A stretch of DNA of 64,000 nt, from the NCBI RefSeq assembly GCF_010731755.1, contig NZ_AP022589.1, positions 3,162,001 to 3,226,000 on the forward strand, read 5' to 3'. Within the stretch, counting starts at the first letter, position 1; every line of letters starts with the position of its first letter. The notes beneath the pieces were generated by a model. The model had not been told where the DNA came from and did not search any database. It saw nothing but the letters and a program-made list of their open reading frames with translations. Position numbers and translations under genes: made by a program. This document shows, piece after piece, positions 41,369 through 52,835 of this stretch. Source of the stretch: Mycolicibacter minnesotensis. Its GTDB lineage: Bacteria > Actinomycetota > Actinomycetes > Mycobacteriales > Mycobacteriaceae.

Positions 41369-43010
41369 ATGGCAACTGCGGTACCCGCGGCACGCGACGA
41401 CTTGTCCTATGCCCGCGGCGGGGCCCAGCCCGCCTTGTTGGAGACGACGATCGGCGCCAATCTCGCCGCGATCGCAGGTGCGTTCCCCGATCGCGATGCG
41501 TTGGTTGACGTTCGGTCGGGCCGGCGGTGGAGTTATGCCGAGCTCTTAGCCGACGTGCGCCGACTGGCAACCGGTCTCCTGCGCGCCGGAATCAGCACGG
41601 GCGATCGGGTGGGCATCTGGGCGCCCAACTGTGCCGAATGGGTGGTGACCCAGTACGCCACCGCCGAGATCGGCGCGGTTCTGGTCAACGTCAACCCCGC
41701 GTACCGCTCCCACGAATTGGCCTATGCGCTCAAGCTGTCCGGTGTCTCGATGGTCATCTCGGCATCGCGTTTCAAGACCGCTGACTATGTCGGCATGTTG
41801 GGGGAGGTGGCCCCCGAATGCCCGGATCTGCGCGAGGTGCTGGTCCTCGGCGGTCCCCGGTGGCAGGAGCTGGTCGGCACGCCGATCGATGCGACCGCAC
41901 TGACACAGGTGGCCGCGACACTGCATGCCCAGGATCCGATCAATATTTAATACACCTCGGGCACAACGGGTTACCCCAAGGGTACGACGCTGAGTCATCG
42001 CAACATCCTCAACAACGGCTACCTGGTCGGCGAGCTGCTCGGCTACACCGAAGCGGATCGGATCTGCCTTCCCGTGCCGCTCTATCACTGCTTCGGTCTG
42101 GTGATGGGGAGCCTGGCGGCGACCAGTCACGGCGCGGCCATCGTCTTGCCGGGTCCCGGCTTCGATCCGGTGGCCACGCTGCGGGCCGTACAGGATGAGG
42201 CCTGCACCAGCCTCTATGGAGTGCCGACCATGTTCATTGCCGAGCTCGGCCTGCCCGACTTCGCCGACTACGACCTCACCGGCCTGCGCACCGGGATCAT
42301 GGCGGGATCGCCGTGCCCGGCCGAGGTGATGCGACGAGTTATCGGCGACATGCACATGGCCGGGATCGCGATCTGCTACGGCATGACCGAGACCTCCCCG
42401 GTGTCGACCCAGACCCGCGGTGAGGACTCGCTGGTGCAGCGAGTCGAGACCGTCGGGCAGGTCTGCCCGCACCTGGAGATCAAGCTGACCGACCCGGGCA
42501 CCGGTGCGACGGTGCCGCGCGGGCAGGTCGGCGAGCTGTGCACCCGCGGCTATTCGGTGATGACCGGGTACTGGAACGAACCGGACAAAACCTCGGCGGC
42601 CATCGACCCGGGCGGCTGGATGCACACCGGCGATCTGGCCGTGATGGACGCCGACGGCTATGTGCGCATCACCGGGCGGTTCAAGGACATGGTGATCCGC
42701 GGCGGGGAGAACATCTATCCGCGCGAGATCGAGGAATTCCTCTACACCCATCCCGACATCCGCGACGCCCAGGTCATCGGCGTGCCCGACGAAACCTACG
42801 GCGAGGAGCTGATGGCGGTGGTGATGATGCGCGACGGGGCGCCGCCACTGACCGTCGAGCGGTTGCGGGAGTTCTGCACCGGCCGTCTTGCGCACTTCAA
42901 GGTTCCGCGGTACGTGCGGGTCGTGACCGAGTTTCCGATGACGGTCACCGGCAAGGTTCCGCAAGGACGAGATGCGTCAGCAGGCAATCGAGCAATTGGG
43001 CGGCGGCTGA
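41369..43010 (+). pseudogene. fadD35: Fatty-acyl-CoA ligase FadD35, nonsense and frameshift mutations
   Basis: The reading frame encodes an adenylate-forming ligase equivalent to Rv2505c. Codon 194 is TAA where the family has a residue just before [18 protein letters not shown], probably CAA (Gln) changed by one base. The same frame then continues through the rest of the enzyme ([44 protein letters not shown]). Near 42957 an extra C after GKV shifts the end; in the other frame [16 protein letters not shown] and a stop at 43008 complete it. Two independent lesions mean the full enzyme cannot be made. The ATG at 41369 and its promoter look normal. Confidence 0.85.
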
Positions 43011-43042
43011 CAGGGCTGCTCAAGAATGGTATTCTCTGGCAT

Positions 43043-43062
43043 CAGTTAATGAACATTAACTG
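43043..43062. promoter_or_regulatory. BkaR operator, perfect palindrome upstream of scoA
   Basis: CAGTTAATGAACATTAACTG is a perfect 20-bp palindrome, 17 bp before the scoA start and the best version of the motif in the window. It would allow control of scoA onward even if fadD35 transcription is lost. Confidence 0.75.
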
Positions 43063-43079
43063 AAAATGAGGAGGCGTGA

Positions 43080-43835
43080 GTGGCGATGGACAAGGTCGTG
43101 GCGACGGCGGCAGAGGCCGTGGCCGACGTGACCGACGGTGCGTCACTGGCGGTAGGTGGATTCGGGCTCTGCGGAATACCGGAGGCGCTGATCGAGGCCC
43201 TGCTGAAACTGGGGGTCAGCGACCTGGAGACGGTGTCGAACAATTGCGGTGTTGACGGCATCGGGCTCGGAGTGCTGTTGGAGCACAAGCGTATCCGCCG
43301 CACCATCAGCTCCTATGTGGGCGAGAACAAGGAGTTCGCCCGCCAGTTCCTGTCCGGCGAGCTCGAGGTCGAGCTGACCCCCCAGGGGACGCTGGCCGAG
43401 CGCCTGCGTGCCGGCGGCGCCGGGATCCCGGCGTTCTACACGCCCACCGGCGTGGGCACCCAGGTAGCCGACGGCGGTCTGCCGTGGCGCTATGACGGGG
43501 CCGGAGGAGTGGCAGTGGCCTCGCCGCCCAAGGAGACCCGGGACTTCGACGGACGGACCTACGTCCTGGAGCGGGCCATCCGCACCGACTTCGCGCTGGT
43601 GCACGCCTGGAAGGGTGACCGGCACGGCAACCTGGTCTATCGCGAGGCCGCCGCCAACTTCAACCCCGACTGCGCCACGGCGGGCCGCATCACCATCGCC
43701 CAAGTGGAGCATCTGGTCGAGCCCGGCGAGATCGACCCCGCCACCGTGCACACCCAGGGCGTCTTTGTGCACCGGGTGGTGCATGTGCCCAATCCGCCCA
43801 AGCGAATCGAGCGAGAGACGGTGCGCACGTCATGA
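43080..43835 (+). CDS. scoA: 3-oxoacid CoA-transferase subunit A
   Basis: A 251-residue alpha subunit. It moves CoA from succinyl-CoA to acetoacetate with Sco[17 protein letters not shown] (about residues 22-37) is the CoA-transferase I signature 1 region; [20 protein letters not shown] near the end is also typical. GTG at 43080 or ATG at 43086, after GAGGAGG. Overlaps scoB by 4 bp. In this cluster it would activate the acetoacetate released by leucine breakdown. Confidence 0.9.
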   Translation: MAMDKVVATAAEAVADVTDGASLAVGGFGLCGIPEALIEALLKLGVSDLETVSNNCGVDGIGLGVLLEHKRIRRTISSYVGENKEFARQFLSGELEVELTPQGTLAERLRAGGAGIPAFYTPTGVGTQVADGGLPWRYDGAGGVAVASPPKETRDFDGRTYVLERAIRTDFALVHAWKGDRHGNLVYREAAANFNPDCATAGRITIAQVEHLVEPGEIDPATVHTQGVFVHRVVHVPNPPKRIERETVRTS

Positions 43836-44473
43836 CCCTCAGCAGAGACCAGCTGGCCGCACGGGTGGCCGCCGAGCTACGCGACGGTCAGTACGTCAAC
43901 CTCGGCATCGGGCTGCCCACCTTGATTCCCAACCACATTCCCGACGGTGTCAGCGTGGTGCTGCATTCGGAGAACGGGGTTCTCGGAGTGGGCCCCTACC
44001 CGCTGCCCGAAGACCTCGACGCCGATCTGATCAACGCCGGCAAAGAGACGGTCACCACCTTGCCCGGTGCATCGTTCTTCTCGTCGTCGGCATCTTTCGG
44101 AGTCATCCGCGGTGGCCACCTCGACGTGGCGGTGCTGGGCGCTATGCAGGTTTCGGCCGCCGGCGACCTGGCCAACTGGATGATCCCCGGCAAGATGATC
44201 AAGGGCATGGGCGGAGCCATGGACCTGGTGCACGGTGCGCGTCGGGTGATCGTGATGATGGAACACGCGGCCAAAGACGGCAGTGCCAAAATCGTCGAGC
44301 AGTGCTCGCTGCCGCTCACCGGCGCACGTTGCGTCAACCTGATCGTCACGGATCTGGCCGTCATCGACGTCACCGCGGAAGGTCTGGCGCTGGTCGAAAC
44401 CGCCCCGGGCGTCACCGTCGACGAAGTCCTTGCGAAAACTGATGCTCCGCTGGACCTTTCGGCCCTGTCATGA
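43832..44473 (+). CDS. scoB: 3-oxoacid CoA-transferase subunit B
   Basis: 213 residues. [15 protein letters not shown] segment ([16 protein letters not shown]) and [14 protein letters not shown] carry the catalytic Glu of class I CoA-transferases. [20 protein letters not shown] and [14 protein letters not shown] are standard beta-subunit blocks. Start and stop overlap scoA and accD1 by 4 bp each, so the genes are translationally coupled. Confidence 0.9.
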   Translation: MTLSRDQLAARVAAELRDGQYVNLGIGLPTLIPNHIPDGVSVVLHSENGVLGVGPYPLPEDLDADLINAGKETVTTLPGASFFSSSASFGVIRGGHLDVAVLGAMQVSAAGDLANWMIPGKMIKGMGGAMDLVHGARRVIVMMEHAAKDGSAKIVEQCSLPLTGARCVNLIVTDLAVIDVTAEGLALVETAPGVTVDEVLAKTDAPLDLSALS

Positions 44474-46041
44474 CAGCCCCGAACTTCGCCGACGAACACC
44501 GCCGTCTGGTTGCCGAACTCAACACCAAGCTCGCGACGGCCGCCCTGGGCGGCAACGAGCAGTCGCGCCAGCGACACGTGGCCCGCGGCAAGCTGCTGCC
44601 CCGCGACCGCGTCGATCGGCTGGTAGATCCCGGCAGCCCCTTTCTAGAGCTGGCGCCGCTGGCCGCCGACGGGATGTATGACGACGAATGCCCCGGGGCG
44701 GGGATCATCACCGGGATCGGGCGGGTCTCCGGGCGTGAATGCGTGATCGTCGCCAACGACGCCACCGTCAAGGGCGGCACCTACTACCCGGTGACGGTCA
44801 AAAAGCACCTGCGCGCCCAAGAGGTGGCCTTGGGTAACCGACTGCCGTGCCTGTACCTGGTGGACTCCGGGGGAGCGTTCCTGCCCCGCCAAGACGAAGT
44901 CTTCCCTGACCGTGAACACTTCGGTCGCATCTTCTACAACCAGGCCACCATGAGCGCCCTGGGGATTCCCCAGATTGCGGCGGTGCTCGGCTCCTGTACC
45001 GCGGGTGGCGCCTACGTTCCGGCGATGAGCGATGAGGCAGTGATCGTCCGGGAGCAGGGCACCATCTTCCTGGGCGGGCCACCGCTGGTGAAGGCCGCCA
45101 CCGGCGAAGTGGTGACCGCCGAAGAACTCGGCGGCGGCGACTTGCACTCCAAGGTCTCCGGGGTCACCGACTACCTGGCCGACGACGACGAGCACGCGCT
45201 GCGGATCGTCCGCCAGATCGCCGAGACTTTCGGGCCGCGCACCCCGAGTCCCTGGGAGGTAGCAGAACCTGTTGCACCTCGCCATGATTCGGCCGAGCTC
45301 TACGATGTTGTCCCCCCAGATCCGCGGGTTCCCTACGACGTGCGGCAGGTGATCGTCCGGCTGGTCGACGACAGTCAGTTCAGCGAGTTCAAAGCCGAGT
45401 ACGGCAAGACGCTGGTGACCGCATTCGCGCGCATCCACGGCCACCCGGTCGGGATCATCGCCAACAACGGGGTGCTGTTCGGCGAATCCGCAGTCAAAGG
45501 GGCGCATTTCATCGAGCTCTGCGACAAACGCGCTATCCCGCTGGTCTTCCTGCAGAACATCGCTGGGTTCATGGTGGGGCGTGACTACGAGGCCGGTGGC
45601 ATCGCCAAACACGGCGCCAAGATGGTCACCGCGGTGGCCTGCGCGCGAGTGCCCAAGCTGACGGTCGTGATCGGCGGGTCCTACGGGGCGGGCAACTACT
45701 CCATGTGCGGCCGGGCCTATTCGCCGCGTTTTCTGTGGATGTGGCCCAACGCGCGGATCTCGGTGATGGGCGGCGAGCAGGCAGCCTCAGTGCTGGCCAC
45801 CGTGCGCAGCGATCAACTCGACGCAGCCGGCAAGCCGTGGTCGGCCGCCGACGAGGAAGCCTTCAAAGCCCCGATCCGCGAGCAGTACGAGGTGCAGGGC
45901 AATCCGTACTACTCGACCGCCCGGTTGTGGGACGACGGGATCATCGACCCGGCTGACACCAGAACAGTGCTGGGCCTTGCGCTTTCGGTCTGCTCGAACG
46001 CGCCTTTGGACCCGGTCTCCTACGGCGTATTCCGGATGTGA
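44470..46041 (+). CDS. accD1: Acyl-CoA carboxylase carboxyltransferase subunit (methylcrotonyl-CoA type)
   Basis: 523 residues, carboxyltransferase beta/alpha fused fold. [20 protein letters not shown] and [20 protein letters not shown] are the CoA- and biotin-pocket motifs of methylcrotonyl/geranyl-CoA carboxylases. M. tuberculosis AccA1-AccD1 has been shown to be methylcrotonyl-CoA carboxylase, the third step of leucine breakdown. Overlaps accA1 by 4 bp. Confidence 0.92.
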   Translation: MTAPNFADEHRRLVAELNTKLATAALGGNEQSRQRHVARGKLLPRDRVDRLVDPGSPFLELAPLAADGMYDDECPGAGIITGIGRVSGRECVIVANDATVKGGTYYPVTVKKHLRAQEVALGNRLPCLYLVDSGGAFLPRQDEVFPDREHFGRIFYNQATMSALGIPQIAAVLGSCTAGGAYVPAMSDEAVIVREQGTIFLGGPPLVKAATGEVVTAEELGGGDLHSKVSGVTDYLADDDEHALRIVRQIAETFGPRTPSPWEVAEPVAPRHDSAELYDVVPPDPRVPYDVRQVIVRLVDDSQFSEFKAEYGKTLVTAFARIHGHPVGIIANNGVLFGESAVKGAHFIELCDKRAIPLVFLQNIAGFMVGRDYEAGGIAKHGAKMVTAVACARVPKLTVVIGGSYGAGNYSMCGRAYSPRFLWMWPNARISVMGGEQAASVLATVRSDQLDAAGKPWSAADEEAFKAPIREQYEVQGNPYYSTARLWDDGIIDPADTRTVLGLALSVCSNAPLDPVSYGVFRM

Positions 46042-48101
46042 CCCAGATGAATTCAGCCATGTTCACGACGGTCTTGATCGCCAACCGCGGTGAGATAGCG
46101 GTGCGGGTGATCCGCACCCTGCGCCGGATGGGAATCCGCTCGGTGGCCGTCTACAGCGACGCCGACGCCGATGCGCGCCATGTGCGTGAAGCAGACACCG
46201 CGGTACGCCTTGGGCCTGCGCCCGTGCTGCAGAGCTACCTGTCGATACCCAAGGTGATCGAGGCCGCTGCGGCCACCGGCGCGCAGGCCATTCACCCCGG
46301 CTACGGGTTTCTTTCCGAGAACGCCGGATTCGCCGCCGCGTGCGAGCGGGCCGGGGTGGTCTTCATCGGCCCGCCGGCGCGGGCCATTGAGGTGATGGGC
46401 GACAAGATCTCAGCGAAGAACACCGTCACCGCCTTTGATGTGCCGGTGGTTCCAGGCATCGCCAAACCCGGTCTGTCCGATGATGACCTGGTGGCCGCCG
46501 CCGGAGAGATCGGCTACCCGGTACTGATCAAGCCGTCGGCCGGTGGCGGCGGAAAAGGCATGCACTTGGTCGACGATCCAGCGCGGCTGCCTGCCGCGCT
46601 GGCCACCGCGCGCCGCGAGGCGGCCTCGGCGTTCGGCGACGACACCCTGTTCTTGGAGCGCTTCGTGCTGCGACCGCGCCACATCGAAGTCCAGGTGCTC
46701 GCCGACACCCACGGCAACATCGTGCACCTCGGCGAACGCGAATGCAGCCTGCAGCGACGCCACCAGAAGGTGATCGAAGAGGCGCCCTCGCCGCTGCTCG
46801 ATGCCGCTACCCGAGACCGGATCGGGACGGCGGCGTGCAACACCGCGCGCAGTGTGGACTACGTCGGCGCCGGCACCGTGGAGTTCATCGTCTCAGCAGA
46901 TCGTCCCGATGAGTTCTTCTTCATGGAGATGAACACCCGCCTGCAGGTGGAACACCCTGTCACCGAGGCGGTCACCGGCCTGGACTTGGTCGAGTGGCAG
47001 CTGCGCGTGGCAGCCGGGGAGAAGCTGTCCCTCACCCAGAACGACATCGCCCTGACCGGGCACGCCATCGAAGCCCGCGTGTATGCCGAGGACCCCGCTC
47101 GCGGGTTCCTGCCCACCGGCGGGCGGGTGCTGGCGGTGCACGAGCCGACCGGCGGTTCAGCGAGGCTCGACGGAGGAGAGGCGACGCTGGGACCGCCGCA
47201 TGGACCCGGCCCGAGCGTGCGGGTGGACTCGTCGCTGCAGGACGGCACCGTCGTGGGTAGTGACTATGACCCGATGCTGTCCAAGGTGATTGCCCACGGG
47301 TCCGACCGTGCGCAGGCACTGGCGCGCCTGGATGCCGCTCTGGCCGACACCGCAGTGTTCGGGGTGCAGACCAACGTCGAGTTCCTGCGGTTCCTGCTGG
47401 CCGATGCACGGGTGGTCGCCGGTGACCTGGACACCGAACTGCTGGACGCCCGGTCGGGAGATTTCAGACCGATGCCCGCCCCCGACGATGTGTTGGCCTC
47501 CGCTGGCCTCTACCGCCAGTGGCAGCTGGCCCAACTCGGCCGCAGTGACTTGTGGGCGACCCCGAGCGGTTGGCGGATCGGGGCAGCGGCGCCGGTGCGC
47601 ACCGAGATGCACACCCCGCTGCGCACCGAGACGGTGTCTGTGTGGGGCTTGCCCGGTGACGCGCGCGTGCAGATCGGCGACGGCGAGATTCACCCGGCGA
47701 CCGTCGAAGTCCACGGCGACCAGCTCATCGCGACGGTGGCCGGGCGCTGCCGTCGCTACGTGTTCGCCGAGGAACACGGTCACCTGTGGATCGCCGACGA
47801 ACGCGGAACCTGGCAGTTGCGCGAAGCTGAAGTGGTGCGGGTGCACCGCGGCGGCGGAACTCGCAGCGCAGAGATCGCCAGTCCGATGCCGGGCACCGTG
47901 ATAGCTGTCGCTGTGGAATCCGAATCCACTGTCGGCGAAGGTGAACCGGTGGTCGTGGTGGAGGCGATGAAGATGGAGCACACCCTGACCGCCCCGATTT
48001 CCGGCCGCGTGCAGGTGTTGGTGGCGGTGGGCGATCAAGTGAAGGTGGATCAGGTGCTGGCGCGGCTGATCCCGGAGGAGACCGAGGAAGCTAAATCATG
48101 A
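46038..48101 (+). CDS. accA1: Biotin carboxylase / biotin carrier subunit (methylcrotonyl-CoA carboxylase)
   Basis: 687 residues. Biotin carboxylase domain ([23 protein letters not shown]-grasp loop [11 protein letters not shown] near residue 170; [14 protein letters not shown] near 300). The C-terminal biotinyl domain has EAMKMEH with the biotinylated Lys at residue 645. GTG at 46038 or ATG at 46047 may be used. Forms the carboxylase with AccD1. Overlaps fadE19 by 4 bp. Confidence 0.92.
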   Translation: MTQMNSAMFTTVLIANRGEIAVRVIRTLRRMGIRSVAVYSDADADARHVREADTAVRLGPAPVLQSYLSIPKVIEAAAATGAQAIHPGYGFLSENAGFAAACERAGVVFIGPPARAIEVMGDKISAKNTVTAFDVPVVPGIAKPGLSDDDLVAAAGEIGYPVLIKPSAGGGGKGMHLVDDPARLPAALATARREAASAFGDDTLFLERFVLRPRHIEVQVLADTHGNIVHLGERECSLQRRHQKVIEEAPSPLLDAATRDRIGTAACNTARSVDYVGAGTVEFIVSADRPDEFFFMEMNTRLQVEHPVTEAVTGLDLVEWQLRVAAGEKLSLTQNDIALTGHAIEARVYAEDPARGFLPTGGRVLAVHEPTGGSARLDGGEATLGPPHGPGPSVRVDSSLQDGTVVGSDYDPMLSKVIAHGSDRAQALARLDAALADTAVFGVQTNVEFLRFLLADARVVAGDLDTELLDARSGDFRPMPAPDDVLASAGLYRQWQLAQLGRSDLWATPSGWRIGAAAPVRTEMHTPLRTETVSVWGLPGDARVQIGDGEIHPATVEVHGDQLIATVAGRCRRYVFAEEHGHLWIADERGTWQLREAEVVRVHRGGGTRSAEIASPMPGTVIAVAVESESTVGEGEPVVVVEAMKMEHTLTAPISGRVQVLVAVGDQVKVDQVLARLIPEETEEAKS

Positions 48102-49258
48102 CGACGATCGAGGCAGGAACCCTGCCGAGCCACTACCAGGACCTGCGCGACACCGTCGCCGAGTTCGCCCGCACCGTCGTCGCTCCGGTGTCGGCCAAAC
48201 ACGACGAAGAACACAGCTTCCCCTACGAAGTCGTCGCCAAGATGGGGGAGATGGGCCTGTTCGGCCTGCCGTTCCCCGAGGAGTACGGCGGCATGGGCGG
48301 CGACTACTTCGCCCTGGCACTGGCCCTGGAGGAACTCGGCAAGGTCGACCAGTCGGTGGCGATGACGCTGGAGGCCGGGGTCGGCCTGGGTGCCATGCCG
48401 ATCTACCGGTTCGGTACCGAGGAGCAGAAGCGGACCTGGCTGCCGGATCTGGTCACCGGTCGCGCGCTGGCCGGATTCGGCCTGACCGAGCCGGGCGCCG
48501 GTTCCGATGCCGGCGGCACCCGCACCACCGCCCGCCGCGACGGCGACGAATGGGTCATCAACGGCACCAAGCAGTTCATCACCAACTCCGGCACCGACAT
48601 CACCTCACTGGTGACCGTCACCGCCGTCACCGGCACCCGGCCAGATGGCAAGAAGCAGATCTCCACCATCATCGTGCCTTCGGGCACAGCGGGATTCACG
48701 GTGGAGCCCGCCTACAACAAGGTCGGTTGGAACGCCTCGGACACCCACCCGCTGACTTTCGCCGATGCCCGCGTTCCGCAGGCCAACCTGCTGGGCGACG
48801 AAGGCCGGGGCTACGCCAACTTCCTGTCCATCCTCGATGAGGGCCGCATCGCGATCGCCGCGGTCGCCACCGGCGTGGCGCAGGGCTGCGTCGACGAAAG
48901 CGTGAAGTACGCCGGCGAGCGCGAGGCGTTCGGCCAGACCATCGGCTCCTACCAGGCGATCAGCTTCAAGATCGCCCGGATGGAGGCCCGTGCCCACGTC
49001 GCCCGTACCGCCTACTACGACGCCGCCGCGAAGATGCTGGCCGGCAAGCCGTTCAAGAAAGAAGCGGCGATCGCCAAAATGATCTCCTCGGAGGCGGCGA
49101 TGGACAACGCCCGCGACGCCACCCAGATCCACGGCGGCTACGGCTTCATCAACGAATACCCGGTGGCCCGGCACTACCGGGACAGCAAGATCCTCGAGAT
49201 CGGCGAAGGCACCACCGAGGTGCAATTGATGCTCATCGCACGGTCGCTGGGACTGTGA
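48098..49258 (+). CDS. fadE19: Acyl-CoA dehydrogenase FadE19 (isovaleryl-CoA-type role)
   Basis: 386 residues. [20 protein letters not shown] (signature 1, FAD/substrate loop) and [20 protein letters not shown] with IGEGTTEVQ (signature 2 and catalytic Glu region). Position between the carboxylase and lyase genes suits oxidation of isovaleryl-CoA to 3-methylcrotonyl-CoA, or a similar short branched acyl-CoA; the exact substrate is inferred. Confidence 0.9.
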   Translation: MTTIEAGTLPSHYQDLRDTVAEFARTVVAPVSAKHDEEHSFPYEVVAKMGEMGLFGLPFPEEYGGMGGDYFALALALEELGKVDQSVAMTLEAGVGLGAMPIYRFGTEEQKRTWLPDLVTGRALAGFGLTEPGAGSDAGGTRTTARRDGDEWVINGTKQFITNSGTDITSLVTVTAVTGTRPDGKKQISTIIVPSGTAGFTVEPAYNKVGWNASDTHPLTFADARVPQANLLGDEGRGYANFLSILDEGRIAIAAVATGVAQGCVDESVKYAGEREAFGQTIGSYQAISFKIARMEARAHVARTAYYDAAAKMLAGKPFKKEAAIAKMISSEAAMDNARDATQIHGGYGFINEYPVARHYRDSKILEIGEGTTEVQLMLIARSLGL

Positions 49259-49355
49259 CGGTGACATCCCGCGAGCCGGAACCTGGCGACACTGCTGCGG
49301 CGTGTCGCGTCGCAGAATTCCGGCTCGGCGGCCGAAATAGCGAAAGGGAAGCGGC

Positions 49356-49844
49356 GTGAGCAAGACGATCGAGCAACGCGGACTGTGGTTCGAGGAATAC
49401 GAGATCGGCACCACCTACGCCCACCGGCCCGGACGCACGATCACCGAAGCCGACAACGTGCTGTTCACCACGCTGACCATGAACACCCAATCGCTGCACC
49501 TGGATGCGGCCTGGGCTGCCCAACAGCCCGGCTTCCGCGGTGAGCGCCTGGTCAATTCGATGTTCACCCTCTCCACGTTGGTCGGCCTGTCGGTCTCGCA
49601 GCTGACGCTGGGCACCATCGTGGCCAACCTGGGCTTCTTGGAGGTCACGTTTCCCAAGCCGGTCTTTCACGGTGACACGTTGTATGCCGAGACTGTCTGC
49701 ACCGACAAGCGTGAGTCCCAAAGCCGTCCCGGCGAGGGCATCGTGACGTTGGAGCACGTCGGCCGCAATCAGCACGGCGACATCGTCGCCCGCGCGGTAC
49801 GCACCACGCTGGTACGCAAGCGGCCCGCCGAGGACGGACGGTGA
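49356..49844 (+). CDS. MaoC-like (R)-hydratase domain protein
   Basis: 162 residues with a hot-dog fold. [20 protein letters not shown] and [10 protein letters not shown].. carry the hydratase-2-like pattern (D/N-x-x-x-x-H region altered to THL-type in this subgroup). Equivalent of Rv2499c. In pathway terms it could hydrate an unsaturated CoA ester between the carboxylase and the CitE-type lyase. Overlaps citE by 4 bp; the 97 bp before it are a non-coding gap. Confidence 0.8.
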   Translation: MSKTIEQRGLWFEEYEIGTTYAHRPGRTITEADNVLFTTLTMNTQSLHLDAAWAAQQPGFRGERLVNSMFTLSTLVGLSVSQLTLGTIVANLGFLEVTFPKPVFHGDTLYAETVCTDKRESQSRPGEGIVTLEHVGRNQHGDIVARAVRTTLVRKRPAEDGR

Positions 49845-50638
49845 GGCCCGGCCCGGCCTGGCTATTCTGCCCGGCGGATCGGCCTGAGCGATATGGCAAA
49901 GCCGCCGCGGTCGCTGACGTGGTGATCCTCGACCTGGAAGACGGTGTGGCCGCCGCAGATCGGCCCGCTGCCAGGGAAGCGTTGCGGGCCAACCCCCTTG
50001 ACCCGGAGAAGACCGTCGTGCGGGTCAATCCCGCCGGCACCGAAGACCAGGCTCGCGATTTGGAGGCCCTGGCCGACACCGCCTACACCACGGTGATGCT
50101 GGCCAAGACCGAATCCGCCGCCCAGGTGGCGGCGCTGGCACCTCGGCAGGTGGTTGCCCTGATCGAGACCCCGCGCGGCGCGGTGTTCTGTGCCGATATC
50201 GCGGCCGCACAACAATGCATCGCGATGATGTGGGGCGCCGAAGATCTGGTGGCCGCCCTGGGTGGCGGATCTAGTCGCCATCCTGACGGCCGATACCGCG
50301 ATGTGGCCCGCCACGTGCGTTCCAGCGTCCTCTTGGCGGCATCGACATTCGGCCGGGCCGCGTTGGACGCCGTCTACCTCGACATCGGCGACCTGGACGG
50401 TCTGAAAGCCGAAGCGGTCGATGGCGCCGCGGTTGGCTTCGCTGCTACGGTGTGCATCCACCCGAGCCAGATCGCGGTGGTCCGCGATGCCTATCGGCCC
50501 GCCCCGGAAAGGGTCGACTGGGCGCGCAGGGTGCTCGCCGCGGCACAGACCGAGCGCGGGGTGTTCGCGTTCGAAGGACAGATGGTCGACTCCCCGGTGC
50601 TACGGCACGCCGAAGCGATCTTGCGACGGGCGAATTGA
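49841..50638 (+). CDS. citE: CitE-type beta-hydroxyacyl-CoA lyase
   Basis: 265 residues, TIM-barrel of the HpcH/CitE family. [49 protein letters not shown] and [14 protein letters not shown] give the CoA- and Mg-binding residues. Its counterpart Rv2498c was reported as a stereospecific beta-hydroxyacyl-CoA lyase acting in leucine and itaconate breakdown. In M. tuberculosis bkdA (pdhA) follows directly; here seven other genes lie between. Confidence 0.88.
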   Translation: MRPGPAWLFCPADRPERYGKAAAVADVVILDLEDGVAAADRPAAREALRANPLDPEKTVVRVNPAGTEDQARDLEALADTAYTTVMLAKTESAAQVAALAPRQVVALIETPRGAVFCADIAAAQQCIAMMWGAEDLVAALGGGSSRHPDGRYRDVARHVRSSVLLAASTFGRAALDAVYLDIGDLDGLKAEAVDGAAVGFAATVCIHPSQIAVVRDAYRPAPERVDWARRVLAAAQTERGVFAFEGQMVDSPVLRHAEAILRRAN

Positions 50639-50661
50639 CCCACCAGGAGGACTGACAGCGC

Positions 50662-51837
50662 ATGCGCATCACCCAGATCATCGAGACACCGGTGCGGCTG
50701 CGCGGGGAGATCGCCAATGCGCTGGTGGACTTCTCCCGCCACACGGTGTCGCTGGTCGCGGTGGTCAGCGACCAGATCCGCGACGGCAAGCCGGTGACCG
50801 GTGTCGGCTTCAACTCGATCGGCCGGTTCGCCCAGGGCGGCATCCTGGCAGAGCGGATGATCCCGCGGGTACTGCGCGCCGACCCCGAGTCGTTGCTCGA
50901 TGACGCCGGCCGAATCGATCCCGCGCTGGTGCTGAGGTGTGCGCTGACCGACGAGAAGCCCGGCGGCCACGGCGACCGGGCCGGAGCCGCGGCGGCCCTG
51001 GAGCTCGCCTGCTGGGACCTGAACGCCAAACTTGCCGACGAGCCCGCCTATCGCACCATCGCCGGCTACTTCGGTCGGGACACCGTCCCCGCCTCCGTCC
51101 CGGTCTACGCCGCCGGCGGCTACTACTACCCGGGCGACGACTCCGGCGCCGGCCTGGACCGGCTGCACACCGAGATCCGCGGCTACCTCGACATGGGTTA
51201 CGACGCGGTGAAGATGAAGATCGGTGGAGCCTCGATGAGCCAGGATCTGGCGCGCATCGAGGCGGTGATCGACGTCGTCGGCAGTGGTGCGCGGGTCGCG
51301 GTCGACGCGAACGGCAGATTCGAGGAGGCGGCGGCCGTCGAGTGGGCGCGGGCGCTGAGCGGCTATGGCCTGCGCTGGTACGAAGAGCCCGGCGACCCGC
51401 TCGACTTCGCGGTGAACGCCGCGGTCACCGCCGACTATGACGGCGCCATCGCGACTGGCGAGAACCTGTTCTCGGTGCGTGACGCGACCAACTTGGTCCG
51501 CTACGGCGGTATGCGGCCCGGTATCGACATCTTCCAGATGGACGCCGGCCTCAGCTATGGGTTGACGGAGTACGCCCGGATGATCGACATGGTCGAAGCG
51601 CACGGGTTTGATCGTCGTTGCGCCTTCCCGCACGGCGGTCACCTGATCAACCTGCACATCGTGGTCGGGCTGGGTCTGGGGGGCTGCGAGTCCTACCCCG
51701 GGGTGTTCGCTCCGTTCGGCGGCTACGCGCCGGATTGTGTGCTGGCCGAGGGCACCATCGCCCCGACCGACGCGCCGGGCTTCGGGCTGGAGTGCAAGCC
51801 CGACCTGGCCGCCGTCATCGCCGACCTGGTGGGATGA
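50662..51837 (+). CDS. Enolase-superfamily D(-)-tartrate dehydratase-like protein
   Basis: 391 residues of the mandelate racemase/muconate lactonizing group. VKMKIGGA (catalytic Lys pair near residue 183), VAVDANGRF (first metal Asp), YEEPGDPLDFA (second ligand), ATGENLFS and FPHGGHLINLHIV (His base) match the D(-)-tartrate dehydratase subfamily closely. This is not part of the M. tuberculosis cluster. The natural substrate may be another sugar acid. 23 bp after citE with a GGAGG site, so it is probably co-transcribed. Confidence 0.8.
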   Translation: MRITQIIETPVRLRGEIANALVDFSRHTVSLVAVVSDQIRDGKPVTGVGFNSIGRFAQGGILAERMIPRVLRADPESLLDDAGRIDPALVLRCALTDEKPGGHGDRAGAAAALELACWDLNAKLADEPAYRTIAGYFGRDTVPASVPVYAAGGYYYPGDDSGAGLDRLHTEIRGYLDMGYDAVKMKIGGASMSQDLARIEAVIDVVGSGARVAVDANGRFEEAAAVEWARALSGYGLRWYEEPGDPLDFAVNAAVTADYDGAIATGENLFSVRDATNLVRYGGMRPGIDIFQMDAGLSYGLTEYARMIDMVEAHGFDRRCAFPHGGHLINLHIVVGLGLGGCESYPGVFAPFGGYAPDCVLAEGTIAPTDAPGFGLECKPDLAAVIADLVG

Positions 51838-51841
51838 GCAG

Positions 51842-52771
51842 ATGAAGATCGCGGTCATCGGATGCGGCGCTATGGGTTCCATCTATGCCGCCAAGCTGGC
51901 GGCGGCCGGCAACGATGTGCTGGCCGTGGACCGGTCGAGTGCGCACGTCGACGCCATCGCCGCGGGCGGCCTGCACATCAGCGGACCCCAGCCGGACCAG
52001 GTGGTGCGCATGCGGGCCGCCACCAGCGCACCGGACGAGCCGATGGACCTGGTGATCTTGGCGGTCAAGGCCGCCGACGTCGCCGCCGGAGCTGCCCAGG
52101 CGCTATCGCTGCTGGGGGAGAACACATCGGTGTTGACCATCCAGAACGGGCTCGGCTCGGCCGACACCGTGGCGGACATCGTCGGTGCGGCCCGAGTGGC
52201 AGTGGGCATCGCCAGCGGGTTCGGGGCCTCGCGGCCCGCCCCGGGGCATGTGCACCACAACGCGATGCGAGCTGTCCGGTTCGGAGCGTATGCGGCGCTG
52301 CCGTTTTCGACGGTCGATCAGATCGCCGGGGTGTGGTCGGACGCGGGTTTCGACGCGGCCGCAGTGGCCGACATCGCCGCCATGCAGTGGGAGAAGCTGA
52401 TCTGCAACGCGGCCTACAGCGCACCCTGCGCGCTCACCGGAATGACGGTGGGACAGGTCATGGACGACGCCGAGATGGGTCCGGTCAGCCGCGCCACCGC
52501 GACCGAGGCCTGGACGGTGGCCCGCGCCGCCGGCATCGGCATCGATGTGGCAGACCCGGTGGCACACGTTCGAGCTTTCGGCGCGCAGATGCCCAACGCC
52601 AAACCCTCTGCGCTGCTGGATCATCTGGCCCACCGGGCCAGCGAGATCGACGTCATCAACGGTGCCGTGGTGCGCACGGCCGAGCAGGTGGGCGAGTCCG
52701 CCCCGGTGAACGCCACACTGACTGCGCTGGTCAAAGCCGTCGAACGGCAGTGGAGTGCGCCGCAGCGCTGA
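51842..52771 (+). CDS. Ketopantoate reductase-like dehydrogenase (PanE/ApbA family)
   Basis: 309 residues. N-terminal Rossmann motif MKIAVIGCGAMGSIYAAKLA, central LVILAVKAADV and TIQNGLGSADTV, C-terminal catalytic helix MQWEKLICNAAYSAPCALTG with Lys and Asn. The family reduces 2-oxo acids, classically 2-dehydropantoate, with NADPH. Starts 4 bp after the tartrate-dehydratase-like gene, so the two may act on one 2-oxo-acid pathway: dehydratase gives an oxo acid, reductase acts on it. That link is inference. Confidence 0.82.
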   Translation: MKIAVIGCGAMGSIYAAKLAAAGNDVLAVDRSSAHVDAIAAGGLHISGPQPDQVVRMRAATSAPDEPMDLVILAVKAADVAAGAAQALSLLGENTSVLTIQNGLGSADTVADIVGAARVAVGIASGFGASRPAPGHVHHNAMRAVRFGAYAALPFSTVDQIAGVWSDAGFDAAAVADIAAMQWEKLICNAAYSAPCALTGMTVGQVMDDAEMGPVSRATATEAWTVARAAGIGIDVADPVAHVRAFGAQMPNAKPSALLDHLAHRASEIDVINGAVVRTAEQVGESAPVNATLTALVKAVERQWSAPQR

Positions 52772-52835
52772 ACACCACGCCGACGGGCATTCAGCGGGTT
52801 CCGCCCTTCGGCAAGCAGGACTAGCGTCCGATGGC

